A stretch of 64,000 nucleotides of DNA from Brevibacillus antibioticus (GTDB lineage: Bacteria; Bacillota; Bacilli; Brevibacillales; Brevibacillaceae). This document shows, piece after piece, positions 8,134-15,500 of this stretch. Position numbers and translations under genes: made by a program. Each line of letters opens with the position of its first letter. Position 1 is the stretch's first letter. The notes beneath the pieces are model-generated. The model saw nothing but the letters and a program-made list of their open reading frames with translations. It did no database searches and had not been told where the DNA came from. Location: positions 3,802,001 through 3,866,000 of the forward strand of contig NZ_SZNK01000001.1 in NCBI RefSeq assembly GCF_005217615.1, given 5' to 3'.

Positions 8134-8763
8134 ATGCTGTATATTTTTATATTTTTAGTATTAATTATCTTGACCTTCATTATTTTATTACTGAAGAAAA
8201 AAGTAATATTCTCAAAGAACGTTCCATTAGATACTCAAGATTTCGATCCTTTAAGTATTGACATTCATCATATTGACAAAATGGAAGATGGGTCCGAATT
8301 TGAAATGTATCTCTATCGCCTGTTTTTAGCACTAGGCTATTCAGGTGTATACAAAACCGTTGGGAGTAGAGATTTCGGTGCCGATCTAGTTTTTAATGAT
8401 CGTTCTGGAACAAGGACTGTCATCCAAGCTAAACGTTATAGTGAAAATAATCCAATTGGGATTAGTGCCATTCAAGAAGTTTATTCCTCCATGAGATTTT
8501 ACAAAGCTAAAAAGTCTATCGTAATAGGGACTTCAAGCTTCACTACGTCTTGTGAGACTTTGGCAGGAATAAATCACGTTAAATTGCTAGATCGTCAAGA
8601 TTTGATCGAAATAATAACTTCATTTATGGAAGGAAATATAAGTAAAGCTAAAGATATAATTGAAGCAGAGCCAAGAATAATCCTAGATTCTTGGTCAGAA
8701 TACACTGATCAAAATCGTGAAGTTAAAAAAGATAAAAAGGCTGAAAAGTTAATCCTAAAATAA
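8134..8763 (+). CDS. membrane-anchored Mrr-type restriction endonuclease
   Basis: A 209-residue protein with one N-terminal membrane helix (residues 2-22) and an Mrr_cat nuclease domain (about 50-165). The catalytic pattern is visible as GSRDFGADLVF followed by VIQAKRY, the D-(Q/E)xK core of Mrr enzymes that cut modified or foreign DNA. AGGAGG precedes the ATG at 8134. It follows the Vsr-like nuclease gene on the same strand, so the two are probably co-expressed. The membrane anchor is seen in some housekeeping Mrr-like proteins too, so a defence role is likely but not proven. Confidence 0.78.
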   Translation: MLYIFIFLVLIILTFIILLLKKKVIFSKNVPLDTQDFDPLSIDIHHIDKMEDGSEFEMYLYRLFLALGYSGVYKTVGSRDFGADLVFNDRSGTRTVIQAKRYSENNPIGISAIQEVYSSMRFYKAKKSIVIGTSSFTTSCETLAGINHVKLLDRQDLIEIITSFMEGNISKAKDIIEAEPRIILDSWSEYTDQNREVKKDKKAEKLILK

Positions 8764-8799
8764 TTTTCTTCCTTTACAAAATGAACAGAACTTTTTATA

Positions 8800-8851
8800 T
8801 AACAAAAAGAAGTGGGGCTATCACCACTAAAAAAAGATGGTAATAGCCCAC
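8800..8851 (-). terminator. terminator of yjdF
   Basis: On the minus strand TGGGCTATTACCA pairs with TGGTGATAGCCCCA and is followed by CTTCTTTTTG. It lies 27 bases after the yjdF stop and also separates yjdF from the convergent Mrr-like gene. Confidence 0.75.
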
Positions 8852-8877
8852 GTACTTGAATAAAAAAACGATCCAAA

Positions 8878-9288
8878 TTATTTACCACGATGCTTAGCTT
8901 TCGCTTTTTGAAGTCTTAATTCTCTTTTTCGTTCCTTCATTTCGTCTCTTTGCTGACGAGTGTATACTTGTTTCTCTTTTTTTCTCTTCTCATTCTCCAA
9001 TTTCAAAGCCTCTTGAGCATAAGAAGAGATTCCTTTCATGCTTAGTTCGCGAGCCACTTGTCTGGCTAAACGTTTTGGATTAATCCTTCGGTCACAAGAG
9101 GTATTCATATCCACCTCTTGTGATAATTTGTTTGTGACTTCATGAATATTTTTCTGGATGAACTCCAGAATTTCATTATCCTTCGGTTCAGAACCAAATA
9201 TATATCTGCCTGCTTTTAACCTACCGTATTCATTTTCCTCTACAACACCTACCCAAAATTGACCATCAAAGTAGACAGTCAGTTTCAT
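8878..9288 (-). CDS. yjdF: YjdF family protein (DUF2992)
   Basis: A 136-residue protein beginning MKLTVYFDGQFWVGVVEE, the hallmark N-terminus of YjdF/DUF2992, followed by a very basic helical tail rich in KR and ending KAKHRGK. YjdF proteins are of unknown biochemical function, but in many Firmicutes they are controlled by an azaaromatic-sensing riboswitch and are thought to help detoxify such compounds. ATG at 9288 follows AAAGGGGGAA; a longer upstream frame to 9372 overlaps the RNA leader and is not coding. A riboswitch candidate lies directly upstream and a terminator directly downstream. Confidence 0.9.
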   Translation of the reverse strand: MKLTVYFDGQFWVGVVEENEYGRLKAGRYIFGSEPKDNEILEFIQKNIHEVTNKLSQEVDMNTSCDRRINPKRLARQVARELSMKGISSYAQEALKLENEKRKKEKQVYTRQQRDEMKERKRELRLQKAKAKHRGK

Positions 9289-9289
9289 A

Positions 9290-9408
9290 AATATTCCCCC
9301 TTTAAAAGTATACGAGTAACGATGGACATCCCAAGGGGGGAAGGTTACTGACATGGACAAAATTATGACCATGCGTTCGGACTACCAACCGAACCGTGTT
9401 TTTTCGTT
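9290..9408 (-). promoter_or_regulatory. yjdF-motif riboswitch candidate
   Basis: Between yjdF and its upstream -10-like TACAAT, the leader can form GTTCGG/CCGAAC (arms 9375-9380 and 9389-9394), GCATGG/CCATGT (9369-9374 with 9351-9356) and AGTAAC/GTTACT (9344-9349 with 9315-9320). The last loop holds a CCTTCCCCCCTT run (9333-9344) complementary to the AAAGGGGGAAT ribosome binding site at 9293-9303. This fits ligand control of translation. Identification rests on position before yjdF and these pairings, not on a model search. Confidence 0.65.
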
Positions 9409-9528
9409 CCCGTTGCAATATTACTGGCTTATATTGTATCATTCTTTTCCTAAAATTCCCACGAAAACGCCGCCCTAATGCACGACTTATAATATCGGGC
9501 TTGCGTGCTTTCCTATCAGACCAAACTG

Positions 9529-10110
9529 TTAGGAGGGAAAGTAGCCCTTTTTAAACAATCCGTACCATTGATTCAATTCCTCGCCTTCAAAAACGCCCAA
9601 CCTCTCCAAAATATGCTTTGAAAACTCCAATGCACCGCTTCCATTCGCAGTGATGAGATTCTCGTCACGGACAGACTGACCCTCTACATAATGTTGATCT
9701 CCTCTGTAGTTCGGAGCTCCTTCCTTCAAATAAGCTAACGTATTGCCCGTATGTCTATGATTGTCCAAAAATCCGTGATTCCCCAAAAAAGTCGTAGCAT
9801 CACAGATGGCAGCGACAGGAATATCCTTGCTCACACAATACTCAACCACTACTTTTGCTTGCTGATTCTTTTCTTCTCTCCATCCCGTTCCACCAGGTAT
9901 GATTAACATGGCGATATCCACATTTGGATTGAATTCGTTTACGCTATAATCTGGAAGGATCGTTAACCCCCCCATCGAAACTTTCGGTTCCGGATCAATG
10001 GCGATTGTCTTTACACGATATCCTGTTCCCGGCTTGTTCAGCTCGGAACTGACGTAACTTGCCTCCCAATCAGCAAAACCATCCGTAATAAAAATGAACA
10101 CTTCTTTCAA
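9529..10110 (-). CDS. DJ-1/PfpI family protein, copy A
   Basis: A 193-residue single-domain DJ-1/PfpI (class I glutamine amidotransferase-like) protein; relatives act as glyoxalases, chaperone-like or stress proteins. The nucleophile elbow is visible as AAICDATTFLG (Cys about 105), and IIPGGTGWREE carries the glycine-rich turn. The start is TTG at 10110, with AGGGAGG six bases upstream. It is nearly identical to the gene at 12583-13155, from a tandem duplication. The product probably works in the cytoplasm; its substrate is unknown. Confidence 0.88.
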   Translation of the reverse strand: MKEVFIFITDGFADWEASYVSSELNKPGTGYRVKTIAIDPEPKVSMGGLTILPDYSVNEFNPNVDIAMLIIPGGTGWREEKNQQAKVVVEYCVSKDIPVAAICDATTFLGNHGFLDNHRHTGNTLAYLKEGAPNYRGDQHYVEGQSVRDENLITANGSGALEFSKHILERLGVFEGEELNQWYGLFKKGYFPS

Positions 10111-10191
10111 AGTGATTCCCTCCCTGTAACGTCATGTACAAATGAATTGTAAAACAACTTCACTGACAGTTATGGTCAGGAAAGAAAGCGA

Positions 10192-10524
10192 TCAAGATGA
10201 AAACAAAAAACGTAAAACCATCGAAGAAATAATGCCTACGAGTACAGATGCCAATAAACTACGTGTTATAATCGCAATGAGAAAGGTTGGTATGGCTGCT
10301 AAAAGTTCAACGTTATTAGTAGAAAAAGAAATCTCTTCACCATGTTTAAATATCTCTTGAGCTACTAGAGCAGCCATAACAGATATGGGGACATAGCTTA
10401 ACCATCGTGTTGCCCACTCTGGTAATTGAAAACGACTCAGTACCATAAGAGGAAGGACTCTAGGGATGAATGTAACAATAGCTGTTCCTACAATGACCAA
10501 AAAAACATCCCATCTTACTTCCAT
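10192..10524 (-). CDS. azlD: branched-chain amino acid exporter small subunit AzlD
   Basis: A 110-residue membrane protein with about four hydrophobic segments and the AzlD signature near the N-terminus (TFIPRVLPLMVLSR). AzlD pairs with AzlC to export branched-chain amino acids or analogues such as azaleucine. Its start overlaps the end of azlC by ten bases, so the two are coupled. Together with the regulator upstream it forms a cassette that occupies the middle of duplication unit A and is missing from unit B, so it was probably gained or lost as a block. Confidence 0.9.
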   Translation of the reverse strand: MEVRWDVFLVIVGTAIVTFIPRVLPLMVLSRFQLPEWATRWLSYVPISVMAALVAQEIFKHGEEISFSTNNVELLAAIPTFLIAIITRSLLASVLVGIISSMVLRFLFSS

Positions 10525-11249
10525 TTCTCCATCACCATCCCTATCGTTGAAGCAAAAATTGTAGCAACAATAACTCCCATACTGCCAGACATCACTGAAC
10601 TGGTTCCCACAGCAATAACAACTGCTATTATCGCAACAACCACATCACGTGCAATTTTCCTTCGACTTAACATCGAAAGTACCAGAAGGCCAATAAACAT
10701 CGCCGTCAAGGCAAAATCCAAACCGAATTTTTCAGGATTTGAAATCCATTGTCCGAAGAATGCTCCCGCTATATTGGCTACGCACCAGTTTAGATAAGCC
10801 GTTATATTTAGACCGTGCATCCATTTTTCACTAATGTAATTCTTTTTGGCAGCTTCGTTCATAGCAACACCAAATGACTCATCGGTAAGTAGAGACCCTA
10901 CCAGCATGTTCCTAAGCGGAGAAAGATGCCGAAAATAGGGTGCTAGGGCTGCACTAAGTAAAAGATGCCGAAGATTAACAAAGAAAATCGTAATAATAAT
11001 GGTGGTAATCGAACTGCTTGCTACCATCATTCCAGCAGCGATAAATTGGGCGGAGCCAGCATAAAGAATTAAACTCATCAGGGCTATTTCAGCTATACTG
11101 AGACCCGCTGTCTTTTCGATAACACCAGCAGCAAATCCAATACTTAAATAACCCAGCAACGTAGGGACACAATCCTTTATACCTTGGCGAAAAGTATCCT
11201 TATCGCTTGAATCTGCTACCGTTTCGATTTGGTCATTTGCCAGACCCAT
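10515..11249 (-). CDS. azlC: branched-chain amino acid exporter large subunit AzlC
   Basis: A 244-residue polytopic membrane protein of the AzlC family. The conserved stretches LLGYLSIGFAAGV, LILYAGSAQFIA and FFVNLRHLLLSAALAP are all visible, and the length matches the family. With AzlD it forms an export system for branched-chain amino acids in the cytoplasmic membrane. It is preceded by a TrmB-type regulator on the same strand, 82 bases upstream, which probably controls it. Confidence 0.92.
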   Translation of the reverse strand: MGLANDQIETVADSSDKDTFRQGIKDCVPTLLGYLSIGFAAGVIEKTAGLSIAEIALMSLILYAGSAQFIAAGMMVASSSITTIIITIFFVNLRHLLLSAALAPYFRHLSPLRNMLVGSLLTDESFGVAMNEAAKKNYISEKWMHGLNITAYLNWCVANIAGAFFGQWISNPEKFGLDFALTAMFIGLLVLSMLSRRKIARDVVVAIIAVVIAVGTSSVMSGSMGVIVATIFASTIGMVMEKWK

Positions 11250-11331
11250 TTTACCCCTCCTTCGTCTTATTCACATTCAGGGAGTTATTATCATAACTAC
11301 TATGAAAAACTGAAAGAAAATACGGTTCAAA

Positions 11332-12141
11332 TTACTTGAACCGTCTTCCTGTAACCACATGGAACAGGTCAGGATGGTTAATCCAGACAGCTTCGGCTTT
11401 CTCGGGACCAATTTCCTTAACTAATTGTGCAAACATAATGTCGTGCCTGATGTACTCCATTGCTACTAATACAAGTGCTGGGTCTTGTGTTTTTATAGCC
11501 CATGCAGCGGTATTCGGAGCGAAATTTGCTATTAATACTTCTTCATTGTCCCGGGAGACAATGGTTAAACGACCACTCATACGTTCCTCTGCTACTTTAG
11601 GAGACATGTAATCATGATGAGTGGTTGCACCTATCTCGGTATCGGGTGCTCCAAACAAAATGGAAAATACAGGGACACCCTCTTTTACCCGCTTATCTGC
11701 ATCCTGTTTTATAAAAGCAACTTGTGGTTGCCAAATTGATAACCACAGTTCTTCTCGGGCTTTGTTTATCATGTCGACCATTTCTGTGATAACCAGTTCA
11801 TCACTACTAATGCGTCGAACCACGTCTACTTGCTGTTCACTTTCTAATGCAGATAGATTTTTTTCAAGATAATCAAAAGACTGCTCGAAGGAATTACGTA
11901 ATCGGGTGATTAATTCTTTAGCTGGCAAAGGAGAGTAGGTCAGAGGTTCAGAAGGTACCGTATAAACTGCTCCTTTATCTAACAATTTCCCTAATACTTC
12001 ATAAATCATCGAACGAGGTACACCGGATCTCTTACTAATCTCATATCCAGTTATAGGAGACTGCTTCAAAAGTCCGATATATGCTTTGCATTCATATTGT
12101 GAGAATCCCAATTTCTGAAGTTCTTTATAAATTTCATCCAA
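11332..12141 (-). CDS. TrmB-type transcriptional regulator
   Basis: A 269-residue regulator with an N-terminal winged helix of TrmB type (LGFSQYECKAYIGLLKQSPI, then ISKRSGVPRSMIYEVLGKLL) and a C-terminal ligand-binding half (about 105-240) of the TrmB C-terminal/phospholipase-D-like type. Proteins of this kind often answer to sugars or other small molecules. It lies upstream of azlCD, which it probably controls. Its own promoter (12210-12238) carries a dyad across the -10 box, suggesting autoregulation. Confidence 0.85.
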   Translation of the reverse strand: MDEIYKELQKLGFSQYECKAYIGLLKQSPITGYEISKRSGVPRSMIYEVLGKLLDKGAVYTVPSEPLTYSPLPAKELITRLRNSFEQSFDYLEKNLSALESEQQVDVVRRISSDELVITEMVDMINKAREELWLSIWQPQVAFIKQDADKRVKEGVPVFSILFGAPDTEIGATTHHDYMSPKVAEERMSGRLTIVSRDNEEVLIANFAPNTAAWAIKTQDPALVLVAMEYIRHDIMFAQLVKEIGPEKAEAVWINHPDLFHVVTGRRFK

Positions 12142-12203
12142 AGAAAACCACCACCTTGAATACTTATCTTTCGTGATTATTGCAATAACCTCTAAATTCT
12201 ATG

Positions 12204-12238
12204 GTGGTTATTATAATAATCACTAATAATATAGTCAA
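12204..12238 (-). promoter_or_regulatory. sigma-A promoter with overlapping operator dyad for the TrmB-type gene
   Basis: On the minus strand TTGACT (12238-12233) and TATAAT (12215-12210) are 17 bases apart. The 20-base near-perfect dyad GTGGTTATTATAATAATCAC (12204-12223) covers the -10 box. This is a good autoregulatory operator candidate. Confidence 0.7.
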
Positions 12239-12359
12239 TAGGTGCGGGCTATGGGTACCTTTTTGTATAGGAGAGAAAACAACGGAAGAATGACATGAGT
12301 CATGGATTGGATGGTTATAATCATAAGGAAAAACCCGCCAATGAAAGAAGTGATAGACG

Positions 12360-12518
12360 ATGAATTTCGAAACGGTCATGCAAGAGCTCGAAGCTCTCGG
12401 TAAGGAACGAACCAAGAAGATTTATCTATCCAATGGCGCTCACGAACCACTTTTTGGCGTGGCTACAGGCGCTATGAAGCCCATGGCGAGAAAAATCAAG
12501 ATCAATCAACCCTTAGCG
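12360..12518 (+). pseudogene. truncated 5' copy of the DNA alkylation repair gene
   Basis: The first 53 codons match the start of the intact gene at 13805-14512 with only three changes in the opening residues (MNFETVM against MDLETIM). Then the frame runs into the junction with the second DJ-1 copy at 12519/12520. The remaining codons up to 12608 are antisense to DJ-1 and meaningless. This is the junction scar of the tandem duplication. Confidence 0.88.
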
Positions 12519-12582
12519 AAACGCCGCCCTAATGCACGACTTATAATATCGGGCTTGCGTGCTTTCCTATCAAACCAAACTG

Positions 12583-13155
12583 TTAGGAGGGAAAGTACCC
12601 CTTTTTAAACAATCCGTACCATTGATTCAATTCCTCGCCTTCAAAAACGCCCAATCTCTCCAAAATATGTCTTGAAAATTCCAATGCACCGCTTCCATTC
12701 GCAGTGATGAGATTCTCGTCACGGACAGACTGACCCTCTACATAATGTTGATCTCCTCTGTAGTTCGGAGCTCCCTCTTTCAAATAAGCTAACGTATTAC
12801 CCGTATGTCTATGATTGTCCAAAAATCCGTGATTCCCCAAAAAAGTCGTAGCATCACAGATGGCAGCGACAGGAATATCCTTGCTCACACAATACTCAAC
12901 CACTACTTTTGCTTGCTGATTCTTTTCTTCTCTCCATCCCGTTCCGCCAGGTATGATTAACATGGCGATATCCACATTCGGATTGAATTCGTTTACACTA
13001 TAATCTGGAAGGATCGTTAAACCACCCATCGAAACTTTCGGTTCCAGATCAATGGCGATTGTCTTTACACGATATCCTGTTCCCGGCTTGTTCAGCTCGG
13101 AACTGACGTAACTTGCCTCCCAATCAGCAAAACCATCCGTAATAAAAATGAACAC
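12583..13155 (-). CDS. DJ-1/PfpI family protein, copy B (altered start)
   Basis: This is a second copy of the DJ-1/PfpI gene, differing from copy A by about two residues over 190, with the same AAICDATTFLG nucleophile elbow. Its TTG start codon is changed to TCG, so translation would have to begin at the GTG of codon 4 (13155), about 17 bases from AAGGAGGG. Expression may therefore be weaker than that of copy A. It may be on its way to becoming a pseudogene although the reading frame is intact. Confidence 0.8.
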   Translation of the reverse strand: MFIFITDGFADWEASYVSSELNKPGTGYRVKTIAIDLEPKVSMGGLTILPDYSVNEFNPNVDIAMLIIPGGTGWREEKNQQAKVVVEYCVSKDIPVAAICDATTFLGNHGFLDNHRHTGNTLAYLKEGAPNYRGDQHYVEGQSVRDENLITANGSGALEFSRHILERLGVFEGEELNQWYGLFKKGYFPS

Positions 13156-13386
13156 TTCTTTCGAAGTGATTCCCTCCTTGTCATGTTTTGTATCAATGAA
13201 ATGTAAAACAGCTTCACTGACAGTTATGGTCAGGGAAGAATCATTCTGTGACGTGTTTTTAATGACAGACCTTATCTCTTTACAGATGGTTTCGAGTTTT
13301 GAGTGCTTTGCGTTCCAATACTGTATTTCAGGATGGTGACACCGGAAACTTTAAAATTTCTTTTAGTACAAGGAGGAGACAAGGAT

Positions 13387-13581
13387 ATGCAGTATTTGGC
13401 AAATATCATTCTAATCTTTACTTTAACTTTCACGGTTGTGAATATTTTCAGAGCAGTAAACCAGTATAAGAAAGGAAATGTTTCTGAGAAGAAAAAACTA
13501 GTACAAACCGGGCTTATTTCTTTGGGAATAACCTTAATTGCAATTGTATTTGTAACGATGTTTATTGTTAGTTCCTCTTAG
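13387..13581 (+). CDS. small two-helix membrane protein, 64 aa
   Basis: ATG at 13387 follows AAGGAGG at an ideal distance; the frame upstream of it has no binding site. The 64-residue product has two membrane helices (about 4-22 and 42-61) joined by a basic loop (QYKKGNVSEKKKL). The family is not recognised. It lies between the second DJ-1 gene and the alkylation-repair gene, in the place that azlCD holds in duplication unit A, and is followed by its own terminator. Confidence 0.7.
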   Translation: MQYLANIILIFTLTFTVVNIFRAVNQYKKGNVSEKKKLVQTGLISLGITLIAIVFVTMFIVSSS

Positions 13582-13656
13582 TGAGGAAGACGGCAAAGTG
13601 CGAATTTACACCAAAAATTTGCTTTCCAATATGTGGGACGTGGCGACAGTGATAAC

Positions 13657-13710
13657 CGGGTCCCCCTATCCCGACACTAAAAAAAGGTGTCGGCTATGGG
13701 TACCTTTTTG
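13657..13710 (+). terminator. terminator after the small membrane gene
   Basis: CCGACAC pairs with GTGTCGG around an A-run loop, and outer GGTCCCCCTAT pairs with TATGGGTACC before TTTTTG. Duplication unit A keeps only the right arm (at 12241). Confidence 0.7.
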
Positions 13711-13804
13711 TATAGGAGAGAAAACAACGAAAGAATGTCATGAGTCATGGATTTGATGGTTATAATCATAAGGAAAAACCCGCCACTGAAAGAAGTGATA
13801 TACA

Positions 13805-14512
13805 ATGGATTTAGAAACGATCATGCAAGAGCTCGAAGCTCTCGGCAAGGAACGAACCAAGAAAATATATCTATCCAATGGCGCTCACGAACCACTTTTT
13901 GGCGTAGCTACAGGCGCTATGAAGCCCATGGCGAGAAAAATCAAGATCAATCAACCCTTGGCTGAGCAGCTTTACGCTACCGGGAACTATGACGCCATGT
14001 ACTTTGCCGGTGTGATCGCAGACCCAAAAGCAATGACCAAGGCCGATTTTGATAGGTGGATGGATTCAGCCTATTTTTATATGCTGTCGGATTATGTGGT
14101 TGCCGTAACCTTATCTGAAGCAGATATTGCCCAAGAAGTTGCCGATCAATGGATTACAAGCGGCGAAGAGCTCAGAATGTCTGCGGGCTGGAGTTGTTAC
14201 TGCTGGCTTTTGGGTAATCGCCCAGATCGTGAATTTTCCGAAAGCAAAATTACCAATATGCTTGAAACTGTGAAAAATACGATTCACGATGCTCCCGAAC
14301 GAACGAAATACGCTATGAATCAATTTATTTACACGGTGGGAACTTCCTATTTACCACTCCACGACAAGGCAGTCGAAATCGCAAAGGCAGTAGGGCCTGT
14401 AGAAGTCCAAAAAGACAAAGCAAAAAGCAAGTTCCTAAACGCTTTCGATCATATTCAAAAGGCAATGAGTAAAGGTCAGCTTGGCTTCAAACGAAAACAT
14501 GTGAGGTGTTAA
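13805..14512 (+). CDS. DNA alkylation repair protein (AlkD-like HEAT-repeat)
   Basis: A 235-residue all-helical protein of the DNA alkylation repair (AlkD-related, HEAT-like repeat) superfamily. The sequence shows repeated helix pairs with Trp/Tyr-rich ends (MDSAYFYMLSDYVV, SAGWSCYCWLLGNRPD) and ends GFKRKHVRC, as in the Bacillus-group family annotated this way. Known members remove alkylated bases, but this subfamily is not biochemically proven. ATG at 13805 follows AAAGAAGTG. A truncated duplicate of its 5' end lies at 12360-12518. A terminator follows at 14556. Confidence 0.8.
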   Translation: MDLETIMQELEALGKERTKKIYLSNGAHEPLFGVATGAMKPMARKIKINQPLAEQLYATGNYDAMYFAGVIADPKAMTKADFDRWMDSAYFYMLSDYVVAVTLSEADIAQEVADQWITSGEELRMSAGWSCYCWLLGNRPDREFSESKITNMLETVKNTIHDAPERTKYAMNQFIYTVGTSYLPLHDKAVEIAKAVGPVEVQKDKAKSKFLNAFDHIQKAMSKGQLGFKRKHVRC

Positions 14513-14555
14513 TCACGGTGGTTTCTCGTGTGCGAAATCGTATGTTTCATGATTG

Positions 14556-14592
14556 AAACGGAGTAGTCCTGTAGAAGATGCTCCGTTTTTTT
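14556..14592 (+). terminator. terminator of the DNA alkylation repair gene
   Basis: AAACGGAG pairs with CTCCGTTT, followed by a seven-base T-run. The 200 bases after it, up to 14795, hold only the ribosome binding site of the ABC operon as a clear signal. Confidence 0.85.
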
Positions 14593-14795
14593 GCGAACAG
14601 GTCGAGGCCCTCCTATTTGTAATAGTAGGCAAGATTGAAGGCGATACTGGTCGTGTAGAGGATTTTTTCTGAAAAGCGAGAACAATCTCCTTCTCGAGAC
14701 CGATGTCAAAATACATCGACTGCGGGATGTAACTACTTCCCGTTGGTATATGATGGTATCTAAGCTCTAAAATAAGCTACGAGGAGTTGTACTAA

Positions 14796-15500
14796 GTGAA
14801 GACGTTAATCGAGTTCAAAAAAGTAACGAAAGAGTACAAAATCGGAGAAGTGCCAATCAAAGCACTGAATGGTGTTGATTTTTCTATAGCAGAGGGAGAA
14901 TTCGTTGTTATTTTGGGTGCGAGTGGCGCTGGTAAAAGTACGATTTTGAATTTGCTAGGTGGAATGGACACGGCTACCTCGGGTCAAGTATTTGTTGGCG
15001 ACCAAGAAATCACTAGATTCAACGAGAAAAAATTAACGCAATTCCGTGGTGAGAAAGTCGGCTTTGTCTTTCAATTCTATAACCTAATTCCGAATTTAAA
15101 CGCTCTCGAAAATGTTGAGTTTGCCACGGAAGTATGTAAAAACCATCTCGATGCGAAAGAGATTTTACATAAAGTTGGATTACAAAATCGCTTGAAAAAC
15201 TTCCCTTCTCAGCTCTCTGGTGGTGAACAACAAAGAGTTGCAATCGCAAGAGCTGTTGCCAAAAATCCTTTGCTTTTACTTTGTGATGAACCAACCGGAG
15301 CATTGGATTATGTGACAGGGAAGTCCGTCTTAAAGCTTCTCCAGGACTTGAACAAAGAAACGAAAAAGTGCGTCGTATTGGTCACACATAATTCCGCCAT
15401 TGCTCCTATGGCTGACAAAATTATTAAGGTAAAAAGCGGAATGATTGAAAGCGTTACCATTAATCATGAAAAGCAAAGTGTGGAAGGAATTGAGTGGTGA
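14796..15500 (+). CDS. ABC transporter ATP-binding protein (MacB/LolD type)
   Basis: A 234-residue ATPase with a Walker A motif (GASGAGKST, about 40-48), Q-loop [10 protein letters not shown], signature LSGGEQQR and Walker [14 protein letters not shown]. These features place it with the MacB/LolD class that powers FtsX-type permeases rather than importers. The start is GTG at 14796 behind GAGGAG. Its stop overlaps the start of the permease gene (TGATG), so the two form one operon exporting a peptide, lipid or antibiotic, or acting mechanically on the envelope. Confidence 0.93.
   Translation: MKTLIEFKKVTKEYKIGEVPIKALNGVDFSIAEGEFVVILGASGAGKSTILNLLGGMDTATSGQVFVGDQEITRFNEKKLTQFRGEKVGFVFQFYNLIPNLNALENVEFATEVCKNHLDAKEILHKVGLQNRLKNFPSQLSGGEQQRVAIARAVAKNPLLLLCDEPTGALDYVTGKSVLKLLQDLNKETKKCVVLVTHNSAIAPMADKIIKVKSGMIESVTINHEKQSVEGIEW

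Larger units (their letters stand above)
9467..12519. repeat. tandem duplication, unit A (with azlCD substitution)
   Basis: The sequence starting ACGCCGCCCTAATGCACGAC occurs at about 9467 and again at about 12520, and the sequence ending in ATCAATCAACCCTT occurs at about 12513 and about 13958. Unit A therefore runs from 9467 to 12519. It shares its first 720 and last 280 bases with unit B at high identity. Its middle, 10186-12240, holds azlD, azlC and a regulator instead of the small membrane gene of unit B. Confidence 0.8.
12520..13965. repeat. tandem duplication, unit B
   Basis: Unit B repeats the DJ-1 gene with flanks (12520-13235 against 9467-10185) and the leader plus 5' end of the DNA alkylation repair gene (13686-13965 against 12241-12518). 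Unit B keeps a complete terminator at 13657-13710, of which unit A has only the right half, so B looks closer to the original arrangement. Confidence 0.8.

Noticed and set aside
10426-10797. Plus-strand 123-aa frame across azlD/azlC
   Set aside because: It is antisense to two well-supported transporter genes and has no binding site.
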